A stretch of 64,000 bases of DNA. It comes from an uncultured Desulfuromonadales bacterium. Its GTDB lineage: Bacteria; Desulfobacterota; Desulfuromonadia; Geobacterales; Pseudopelobacteraceae. The number at the start of each line of letters is the position of its first letter. Position 1 is the stretch's first letter. Under the pieces are notes generated by a model. The model was not told the DNA's origin and did no database searches. It saw only the letters and a program-made list of their open reading frames with translations. Shown here piece by piece: positions 17,803 through 25,294 of this stretch. The DNA is taken from contig CAIPTY010000060.1 in NCBI GenBank assembly GCA_903868145.1, positions 43,326 to 107,325 on the forward strand, written 5' to 3'. The position numbers and the translations under genes are program-made.

Positions 17803-18036
17803 ATGTGTGAAGCGGGGACATCGTATGTAGCGATCTCAGAAGCGGCAAAACTTCTGGAAACAACCGAGATGCGGGTACTGATGATGCTCAAGAAAAACGA
17901 GCTGCAAGGCAAAGTAGAGGATGAAGCCTGGTATGTGGATCGTTCATCCCTGCAACTGTGCGACAAGCCCAAGGCCGCAGATGTTGTCAAGCCGGGCTGC
18001 GGTGGCGGTTGCGGCGGCGGCTGCGGCGGGCATTGA
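17803..18036 (+). CDS. Small helix-turn-helix-like protein with Cys-Gly metal-binding-like tail
   Basis: Unrecognised 77-aa protein. The first 55 residues (YVAISEAAKLLETTEMRVLM ... WYVDRSSL) look like an excisionase/MerR-type winged helix: ISEAAKLL, then a helix, then an aromatic wing. The C-terminus is a regular tail GCGGGCGGGCGGH with three Cys spaced by three Gly and a terminal His, which could bind iron or another metal or receive a cluster. It starts 11 bases after the nifV stop, with AGGAGAAAC before the ATG, so it is almost certainly part of the nifB-nifV operon. The function is not known to me. Confidence 0.75.
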   Translation: MCEAGTSYVAISEAAKLLETTEMRVLMMLKKNELQGKVEDEAWYVDRSSLQLCDKPKAADVVKPGCGGGCGGGCGGH

Positions 18037-18052
18037 GTCCAAAATCGATACA

Positions 18053-18165
18053 TCCACCGCAGAGGCACAGATAACACGGAGTAAAACAATAAAGATTTTG
18101 GGGTTCCCGCAAAGAACCGGATGATTTTTATTTTCTCTGTGCCCTCTGTGCCTCTGTGTTTACCA
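18053..18165. repeat. Dispersed inverted repeat, second copy
   Basis: GCAGAGGCACAGATAACACGG (left) and CTCTGTGCCCTCTGTGCCTC (right) form opposing arms around about 55 bases. The element lies between the Cys-tail gene and the next small gene; it is the same family as at 14672 and 19740. Confidence 0.55.
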
Positions 18166-18182
18166 GCAGTTGGAGGTTCCGT

Positions 18183-18473
18183 ATGACCATTATCGTTAAA
18201 GCATCCGACCTTAAATTCAAATATCCCCGTGATGTTGCCAATCGGAACAAGCCCAAGTTTTCCGGGCTACCCGATCCTGCCCCCTTCAACCGTGATGACC
18301 TGTACGATATCCTGCCGATGGTGTCTGCTGTCATGAATGAACTGGAAAGCGACGATGGCGATGTGCTGAACCTGTTGGAGGATCTACTGAACCAGATGCC
18401 GCGATTCATCACAACGCGCGGGGAGGTATTCGGCTATCTGCTGGGATCGGCTCGGGAATGCCTGAGGCGGTAG
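18183..18473 (+). CDS. Conserved-looking small protein of unknown function in the nif cluster
   Basis: 96-aa acidic, mostly helical protein with no motif I can name. It has a basic N-terminus (MTIIVKASDLKFKYPRDVA) and helical stretches DLYDILPMVSAVMNELES and VLNLLEDLLNQMPRFI. ATG 18183 follows TTGGAGGTTCC; the longer open frame upstream runs through repeat DNA and is rejected. It is the last gene before the nifH promoter. Codon use and ribosome site support a real gene. Function unknown. Confidence 0.75.
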   Translation: MTIIVKASDLKFKYPRDVANRNKPKFSGLPDPAPFNRDDLYDILPMVSAVMNELESDDGDVLNLLEDLLNQMPRFITTRGEVFGYLLGSARECLRR

Positions 18474-18626
18474 GGCTATGGCGTGAAAGCGCTTCCGGAG
18501 TTTTGCTCAGTTAATAGGCACGTCCCCTTCCTGTGAGGCATTTCGACAACCACTTTCTTTGATTATTCCTGCCTCCATTCTATCAATTATTACTATAACA
18601 TACTTGATTTAAACGTATTATTATAA

Positions 18627-18643
18627 TTGGCACGACATGTGCT
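18627..18643 (+). promoter_or_regulatory. Sigma-54 promoter of nifH
   Basis: TTGGCACGACATGTGCT: GG (18629-18630) and GC (18641-18642) are 10 bases apart, with a full TTGGCACG -24 element. The start is predicted near 18654, about 200 bases before nifH. In the 383-base gap 18474-18856 I see only this promoter and the leader structure below. Confidence 0.88.
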
Positions 18644-18697
18644 ACAGCAGTAATTCAAACGGCATACCGTGCGATTGAGTACATACCAGATTTGTTC

Positions 18698-18740
18698 AGG
18701 CAAAGGCGCCTCCACTAAAATGGGGCGCCTTTATGTTTTG
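18698..18740 (+). promoter_or_regulatory. nifH leader: ANTAR hexaloop hairpin overlapping an intrinsic terminator
   Basis: AGGC (18698-18701) and GCCT (18708-18711) enclose the six-base loop AAAGGC (A at 1, G at 4). The loop and 3' arm are also the 5' arm of a terminator: 18702-18712 pairs with 18722-18732 (11 bp, one G-U), followed by a T-rich tail TTTATGTTTTG. The two structures are mutually exclusive, as expected for ANTAR antitermination. Confidence 0.7.
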
Positions 18741-18814
18741 ACCCCGCAAAGCAGATAGTTCGTTCAGGAAAATAGTTTCTGCAACGAAAAGCAGAAAGTT
18801 TTCTCACCTACTAA

Positions 18815-19726
<912 letters not shown>

Positions 19727-19739
19727 ATCAAAAAACAAT

Positions 19740-19842
19740 TCACAACGGAGACACCGAGGAAGGCATTTAAAATTTACTTTTGACCCATAATCAGCATGTA
19801 AGTTTTAGATTTTCTCCGTATCTCTGTGTCACCGTGGTGGAT
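19740..19842. repeat. Dispersed inverted repeat, third copy, in the nifH-nifD spacer
   Basis: CACAACGGAGACACCGAGG (left, from 19741) faces CTCCGTATCTCTGTGTCACC (right, from 19816). The arms can pair to form a long stem in the nifHD transcript between the two genes. Confidence 0.55.
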
Positions 19843-19859
19843 TTTGAAAGGAGTTTCCC

Positions 19860-21302
19860 ATGTCAAAAATACGCACGGTTGAAGGTATAACAAAGGAATC
19901 CACACAGGCCATGATCGATGATGCCCTGTCGGTGTATCCCGAGAAAGCCAAAAAGAAACGCACACCGCACCTGGCGCCCAACGATGCTGCCTCTGGCTGC
20001 TCCAGCGTCAAGTCGAATAAAAAGACTGTACCAGGCGTGATGAGCGCTCGTGGCTGCGCATACGCAGGGGCCAAGGGGGTTGTCTGGGGGCCGATCCGCG
20101 ATATGGTCCATGTTTCTCACGGCCCGGTTGGTTGCGGATGGTACTCCTGGGGCACATGCCGCAACCTGATGAGCGGCATCAACGGTGTTACCCAGTTCGG
20201 CATGCAGTTTACCTCCGATTTTCAGGAAAAGGATATCGTCTACGGCGGCGACAAGAAACTGAAGACCCTGCTGGAGGAGGCCAAAGGGTTGTTTCCTCTG
20301 GCCAAGGGCATCTCGGTGCTGTCCGAGTGTCCGGTCGGCCTGATCGGCGATGACATCAACTCGGTTACCAAGCAGGCCAGCAAGGATCTGGGTATCCCGG
20401 TCATCCCCTGCAACTGCGAAGGATTCCGTGGCGTATCACAGTCACTTGGCCATCACATTTCCAATGATTCGATCCGCGATTACATCATCGAAACCCGCGA
20501 GTTTGCCGAGCCCTCAAGCCCGTATGATATCTCGTTGATTGGGGACTACAACATCGGCGGCGATGTCTGGTCGGCCAAGTCACTGCTGGAGGAGATCGGT
20601 CTGAACGTCAAAGCGGTCTGGACGGGTGACGGCGAGCTGGAAAAGATCGCGGCTACCCATACCGTCAAGCTGAACCTGATCCACTGCTATCGCTCCATGA
20701 ACTACATGTGCAAGGTCATGGAGGAGAAATACGGCATCCCCTGGCTGGAGTTCAACTTCTTCGGCCCGACGAAGATCAGGGAGAGCCTTCGCGCCATTGG
20801 CGAGCGTTTTGATGATGTGATCAAGGAAAAGGTTGAACTGGCCATTGCCAAGTACGAGCCGATCATGCAGGCCATCATCGATGAGTATAAGCCCCGCCTG
20901 GACGGCAAGAAGGTCATGCTGCTGGTGGGTGGTCTCCGCCCCCGTCACACCATCGGCGCATATGAGGATCTGGGCATGGACTGCGTCGGTTCCGGCTACG
21001 AATTCGCCCACAACGACGACTACGACCGCACCGCACCGGAGATGCCGGACGCCACGCTAGTCTACGATGACCCTTCCGAATACGAGTTCGAAAAGTTCGC
21101 GCATGCCCTGAAGCCGGATCTGATCGGCTCCGGCATCAAGGAAAAATACGTCTTCCAGAAGATGGGCATCCCCTTCCGCCAGATGCACAGTTGGGACTAC
21201 TCCGGCCCCTACCACGGCTACAACGGGTTTGAGATCTTCGCCCGGGATGTGGATATGGCGGTCAACAGCCCGACCTGGAAACTGGTCAAGGCACCGTTTT
21301 AA
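19860..21302 (+). CDS. nifD: Nitrogenase MoFe protein alpha chain
   Basis: Catalytic subunit that holds FeMo-co and shares the P-cluster with NifK. The 480-aa protein has the P-cluster cysteines in [21 protein letters not shown] and [12 protein letters not shown]. The FeMo-co Cys is in [12 protein letters not shown], the cofactor His in [15 protein letters not shown], and the Gln in [13 protein letters not shown]. These mark molybdenum nitrogenase rather than VnfD/AnfD. ATG 19860 follows GAAAGGAGTTTCCC. Confidence 0.98.
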   Translation: MSKIRTVEGITKESTQAMIDDALSVYPEKAKKKRTPHLAPNDAASGCSSVKSNKKTVPGVMSARGCAYAGAKGVVWGPIRDMVHVSHGPVGCGWYSWGTCRNLMSGINGVTQFGMQFTSDFQEKDIVYGGDKKLKTLLEEAKGLFPLAKGISVLSECPVGLIGDDINSVTKQASKDLGIPVIPCNCEGFRGVSQSLGHHISNDSIRDYIIETREFAEPSSPYDISLIGDYNIGGDVWSAKSLLEEIGLNVKAVWTGDGELEKIAATHTVKLNLIHCYRSMNYMCKVMEEKYGIPWLEFNFFGPTKIRESLRAIGERFDDVIKEKVELAIAKYEPIMQAIIDEYKPRLDGKKVMLLVGGLRPRHTIGAYEDLGMDCVGSGYEFAHNDDYDRTAPEMPDATLVYDDPSEYEFEKFAHALKPDLIGSGIKEKYVFQKMGIPFRQMHSWDYSGPYHGYNGFEIFARDVDMAVNSPTWKLVKAPF

Positions 21303-21305
21303 TTG

Positions 21306-21414
21306 TCCCCTCTCCATGAGGGAGAGGGCCAGGGTGAGGGGGGCGCGTTGATTTTATGGCCACCTTACCCCCTCATCCGGCCTTCGGCCACCTTCTCCCT
21401 CATGGAGAAGGGCC
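21306..21414. repeat. Paired palindromic (REP/BIME-like) repeat between nifD and nifK
   Basis: CCCTCTCCATGAGGGAGAGG starts the left unit, and the right unit has CCTCATCCGGCCTTCGGCC followed by CTCCCTCATGGAG. Same family as the units at 38731-38868 and 39230-39342. It could form strong stem-loops in the nifDK transcript. Confidence 0.75.
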
Positions 21415-21477
21415 AAATCTGAGGAAAAATATCCGGTTGTGCAACGGATTGGTTGCCGACCCACAAGGAGATACACC

Positions 21478-22947
21478 ATGTCAAACTTACTAGGACTTGA
21501 AGTTAAAAAAGTTACCGAAAACCCGCCGGAAGAGATTGAGCGGGTTAAAAACTGGATCAATACCGATGAATACAAAGAGAAAAACTTTGCCCGCCAGGCT
21601 CTGGTGATCAATCCGGCCCACGCCTGTCAGCCGCTGGGGGCGCAGCTCTGTGCTCACGGATTTGAGGGTACCCTGCCGTTCGTTCATGGTTCACAGGGAT
21701 GTGCCTCATACTACCGCTCAACCCTTAACCGACACTTCCGCGAGCCTGCCCCGGCCGTATCTGACGCCATGTCCGAAGACGGCGCGGTGTTCGGCGGCCA
21801 GAACAACCTGCACGAGGGTCTGGAAAATGCCGTAGCCCTCTACAAGCCGAAGATGATAGCAGTCTTCACCTCCTGCATGCCTGAGGTGATCGGCGACGAT
21901 CTGACCGCCTTCATCAAGAACGCCAAACAGAAAAGCCTTGTACCCAAGGATCTGCAGATACCCTACGCCAATACGCCCAGCTTCAACGGCACCCATATTC
22001 ACGGCTACGACTCCATGCTGGTTTCGATCCTGCAGACACTGACCGAAGGTAAACAGATAGAAGGGCGCTGCACCGGCAAGCTTAACCTTATCCCCGGCTG
22101 CGACTTCAATACCGGCGACTATCGCGAATACAAACGCATTCTGAAAGAGTTCGGCGTGCCGAATACAATCCTCGCAGACATCGGCGATACCTTTGATTCC
22201 CCCTGCGATGGCACCTACCATATCTACGCCGGCGGTACGAAGCTGGAGGATGCCGCCGATTCCATCAACGGCAAGGCCACCATCTCCCTTGGCCCCTATG
22301 CAACGCCGAAAACCTTCGCCTGGATCAAGGACACCTACTCCGGCAAGCATGTTTCACTGCCGATGCCCATGGGTATCGAGAAGACCGACGCACTGATCAT
22401 GAAGATTGCCGAACTGTTCGGCAAGGAAGTACCTGCATCGCTGAAAAATGAGCGCGGACGCGCCGTGGATGCCATGACCGATTCGCAGCAGTACATGCAC
22501 GGCAAGAAGTTCGCCGTCTACGGCGATCCTGACTACCTGATGGGGTATGTATCCTTCCTGCTGGAAATGGGGGCCAGACCGTACCATATCCTCTGTAGTC
22601 GCGGTAGCAAGAAAGCTGAGAAGGAATTGCAGACCATGCTGGACGGCTCAATGTACGGAGCCGGATGCAAGATCTACATGAACAAGGACCTCTGGCACCT
22701 GCGAAGCCTGGTGGTAACCGATCCGGTTGACGCCATCATCGGCGATACACATGGAAAATTCGCCGCCCGTGACGCGAAAGTGCCTCTGTTCCGCTTCGGT
22801 TTCCCGGTATTCGACCGGGTCAATAAGCACCGTTATCCCATCATCGGTTATCAGGGAGTGATCAATATGGTGACTGAGATCTGCAACAAGTTTATCGACA
22901 TCAGGGATGAGACCTGCGAGGACCGGTTTTTTGAGATGATGCGGTAG
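21478..22947 (+). CDS. nifK: Nitrogenase MoFe protein beta chain
   Basis: Beta subunit contributing half of the P-cluster. The 489-aa protein has the P-cluster Cys in NPAHACQPLGAQL and HGSQGCASYYRS, the third in FTSCMPEVIGDD, and the Ser-containing SDAMSEDGAVFGGQNNL region. ATG 21478 follows CAAGGAGATACACC; the open frame upstream lies in repeat-derived spacer. The nifD-nifK spacing of 175 bases is larger than usual because of the repeat. A strong hairpin follows the stop. Confidence 0.97.
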   Translation: MSNLLGLEVKKVTENPPEEIERVKNWINTDEYKEKNFARQALVINPAHACQPLGAQLCAHGFEGTLPFVHGSQGCASYYRSTLNRHFREPAPAVSDAMSEDGAVFGGQNNLHEGLENAVALYKPKMIAVFTSCMPEVIGDDLTAFIKNAKQKSLVPKDLQIPYANTPSFNGTHIHGYDSMLVSILQTLTEGKQIEGRCTGKLNLIPGCDFNTGDYREYKRILKEFGVPNTILADIGDTFDSPCDGTYHIYAGGTKLEDAADSINGKATISLGPYATPKTFAWIKDTYSGKHVSLPMPMGIEKTDALIMKIAELFGKEVPASLKNERGRAVDAMTDSQQYMHGKKFAVYGDPDYLMGYVSFLLEMGARPYHILCSRGSKKAEKELQTMLDGSMYGAGCKIYMNKDLWHLRSLVVTDPVDAIIGDTHGKFAARDAKVPLFRFGFPVFDRVNKHRYPIIGYQGVINMVTEICNKFIDIRDETCEDRFFEMMR

Positions 22948-22977
22948 GAGATACAGGATATGACATGATACGACACA

Positions 22978-23008
22978 ACGGTCAGCCGGGAAAAACCCCG
23001 CTGACCGT
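22978..23008. terminator. Terminator between nifK and the GGDEF/EAL gene
   Basis: ACGGTCAGC-c-GGG and CCC-c-GCTGACCGT form a stem with one mismatch and an AAAAA loop, followed by TTGTTGTGTTG on the plus side. It overlaps the last codons of the convergent minus-strand gene. Confidence 0.65.
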
Positions 23009-24421
23009 TTGTTGTGTTGCAGTCGCCATAAAATGAATGGAGTCATCTGGCAACAGCGGTCGTGCAAACAGAAAACCCTGCACCTCATTGCAGTTGTGAC
23101 TTCGCAGATATTCAAGCTGTTCTTGCGTTTCGACGCCTTCTGCGATCACCTGCATTCCAAGGCTGTGGGCGAGATTTATAATGGCACGGGAAATGGTTTC
23201 ACTTCTCTGATCTGTTGTAAGAGCGGATACGAATGATTTATCAATTTTCAACTTACTGATGGGAAACATGCTCAGATAGGCAAGCGACGAATAGCCGGTA
23301 CCAAAGTCATCGACGGCAATCTGAATCCCCAGGTCATGCAGCTCATTGAGCGTGGCAATTGTCAGGTTATAATCCTTCAAAAGGGCACCTTCCGTGATTT
23401 CCAGCTCAAGATGGTGGGGGTTCATGCCGGTCTGCTTCAGAATATCAAAAATCCGCGAAGCAATTTCTTCCTGATGCAACTGAAAAGGTGATAGATTAAC
23501 CGCCGTCCGTGAAGGGGCGCATCCCAATTCCAAACAGCGTACATGGTGCCGGCACGCTTCCCGCAACACCCACTCTCCAATTCCCCCGATCAATCCAATC
23601 TGCTCTGCAATAGGAATAAATTCATCCGGCGAAATGAACCCAAGATCGGGGTGCTCCCAGCGCAGCAATGCCTCCATTCCGATAATACGGCCACTCCCGA
23701 TGTCCAACTGAGGCTGGTAACGAAGTGAAAATTCGGCACGGGTCAGTGCCTGGCGCAGATCATTTTCCAGGAGCAGTCGGCTGAATTCTGTAGAGCTGAG
23801 TTTGGGGCAGTAAAAATGGTAGGTATTTTTCCCTTCTTCGCGTGCCTGCTGTAGAGCTGAGTATGCGTTCTGGATTAACAATTCGGCTTTGTCGCTTCCA
23901 TCGGGATACATGCAAATTCCGAGACTTCCGTTCATGACCAGTTCATGGCGGTCAAGTACAATAGGAGCAGAAAGGGACGTAAATACATCTTCAGCTATCA
24001 GTGCAGCGTGATCTCTGCCGCGCAGGTCAGTCAGCATCATCATGAATTCATCTCTTCCCGGACGGCAGAGAACATCGTTCGGACTGAGACATCCGGCAAG
24101 CCTGCCTGCCACCGTTTTTAACAGCATATCGCCAACAGAATGCCCCAACGTGTCATTGATGAGCTTGAAGCGGTCGAGACAGAAAAAGAAGACCGCCAGT
24201 CGGTCGTCTTCCTGGTGTGCAGTCTTAATAACCTGGTTGAGACTGTAGAAAAAGGAGGCACGCTCCGGCAGACCGGTCAAAGAGTCAAATCGCGATGGCT
24301 TGATCGTCTGAGAATCGGAGTTTTCTGATCTTACGGTGGCGCCTTCCAGTTGTTCAATACGCTTGCGGAGCCCGGAAATTTCCGTCAGCATCTGTTGTCT
24401 GGTTTTACGAATATCGTTCAT
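22982..24421 (-). CDS. GGDEF-EAL protein (probable c-di-GMP phosphodiesterase)
   Basis: 479 aa with a short coiled-coil N-terminus (about 8-30), a GGDEF domain (about 45-215) and an EAL domain (about 225-470). No membrane segment or sensor domain is visible. The cyclase motif is degenerate (CRPGRDEF near residue 121-126 instead of GGDEF), while the EAL domain keeps GMEALLRWEHP, LELEITEGAL and VDDFGTGYSSLAYL, so phosphodiesterase activity is the likely output and GGDEF may be a GTP-binding regulatory domain. ATG 24421 follows GGGAGCGGC. It sits on the minus strand inside the nif cluster, downstream of the cysteine-repeat gene. A link to nitrogen fixation is not shown. Confidence 0.9.
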   Translation of the reverse strand: MNDIRKTRQQMLTEISGLRKRIEQLEGATVRSENSDSQTIKPSRFDSLTGLPERASFFYSLNQVIKTAHQEDDRLAVFFFCLDRFKLINDTLGHSVGDMLLKTVAGRLAGCLSPNDVLCRPGRDEFMMMLTDLRGRDHAALIAEDVFTSLSAPIVLDRHELVMNGSLGICMYPDGSDKAELLIQNAYSALQQAREEGKNTYHFYCPKLSSTEFSRLLLENDLRQALTRAEFSLRYQPQLDIGSGRIIGMEALLRWEHPDLGFISPDEFIPIAEQIGLIGGIGEWVLREACRHHVRCLELGCAPSRTAVNLSPFQLHQEEIASRIFDILKQTGMNPHHLELEITEGALLKDYNLTIATLNELHDLGIQIAVDDFGTGYSSLAYLSMFPISKLKIDKSFVSALTTDQRSETISRAIINLAHSLGMQVIAEGVETQEQLEYLRSHNCNEVQGFLFARPLLPDDSIHFMATATQQTVSGVFPG

Positions 24422-24447
24422 GCCGCTCCCGCCACCAAATGATTTTG

Positions 24448-24870
24448 CTAATTGCACGTAATTTTACCATACGTATCCTGTGCACACGATCCGCGGGGGG
24501 TATTACTGCAAACAACACCGCCCGAATTATCTGTCAAACATTGACCGGGACCGCAAATCGCTTCGCCAAATCTATTCAAGGCACAATCACCCCCCTGATA
24601 GTTGCTGCACGTTATTTTTCCTGACCGATCCTGGATACACTTTCCCATGCCGCAAACTGCTTTTCCATTACTGTCTAAAGCACAACCACCCGCTTGATAT
24701 TGACTGCACGTTACTTTTCCAAAAGTGTCTTGAACGCATGCGCCTGCACCACAGACGACTTTACTAAAATTGTCCTGTAAACACTCAGCTGTTGCAACCT
24801 GAGCTTTGGTTAAAACAATGAGAACAGATAGGATGAACAGTATTTGCATGCCAATGATTCTACATTTCAC
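24448..24870 (-). CDS. Secreted cysteine-repeat protein of unknown function
   Basis: 140 aa from GTG 24870 (site AGGAG 7-8 bases upstream) with a signal peptide (MQILFILSVLIVLTKAQVATA, from residue 8). The mature part is seven tandem units of the form C-x2-D/N-x2-G-K-x2-C, for example CVQDTFGKVTC, CALDSNGKAVC, CIQDRSGKITC and CAQDTYGKITC, separated by linkers of 4-7 residues: 14 cysteines in about 110 residues. This suggests a disulfide-stapled or metal-binding periplasmic/extracellular protein. The open frame continues upstream of the GTG but without a ribosome site. The following GGDEF/EAL gene starts 26 bases later. I do not recognise the family. Confidence 0.7.
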   Translation of the reverse strand: MKCRIIGMQILFILSVLIVLTKAQVATAECLQDNFSKVVCGAGACVQDTFGKVTCSQYQAGGCALDSNGKAVCGMGKCIQDRSGKITCSNYQGGDCALNRFGEAICGPGQCLTDNSGGVVCSNTPRGSCAQDTYGKITCN

Positions 24871-25152
24871 ATGATATCTCCTGTGAAACCAGATATTCAA
24901 AAAGGGCTGATTGTATTCAAAAGTTAGAACTTTAGCAATCTTAAAGAGCACCGTACCATCGGTATTGAATCGACTCCGGATGCCGGAATCCGATTGCAGG
25001 ATGACGTATTCAAGACGTTGAATACTAAGGTCATCGGCAATAAGGGCACATCGGGATAAATGTGCATATTTATTGTGCAACCATGTGCCGCAATGGTGGC
25101 GTCAAACAATCTAAGACACTGATTAATTTGAATATTATACGATAATGCCAAC

Positions 25153-25169
25153 TTGGCACAACACATGCT
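25153..25169 (+). promoter_or_regulatory. Sigma-54 promoter of nifEN
   Basis: TTGGCACAACACATGCT: GG (25155-25156) and GC (25167-25168) are 10 bases apart. The start is predicted near 25180. In the 424-base gap 24871-25294 I see this promoter, the leader structure below and nothing else. Confidence 0.86.
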
Positions 25170-25198
25170 ATCAGACACAGACAAGAACCTTATTTTCA

Positions 25199-25250
25199 GT
25201 GGCAACGGTGCCATCCAGATTCATCCAGCATGAGATGGAGCGCCGTTTTT
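25199..25250 (+). promoter_or_regulatory. nifEN leader: ANTAR hexaloop hairpin overlapping an intrinsic terminator
   Basis: GTGGC (25199-25203) and GCCAT (25210-25214) enclose loop AACGGT (A at 1, G at 4). Its loop and 3' arm overlap the 5' arm (25206-25215) of a terminator whose 3' arm is 25234-25245 (10 bp with a two-base bulge), followed by TTTTT at 25246-25250. The two folds exclude each other. Confidence 0.72.
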
Positions 25251-25294
25251 CGTTACCGGCACTATAAAACGAAGAAAAACCCAAGGAAACGAAC

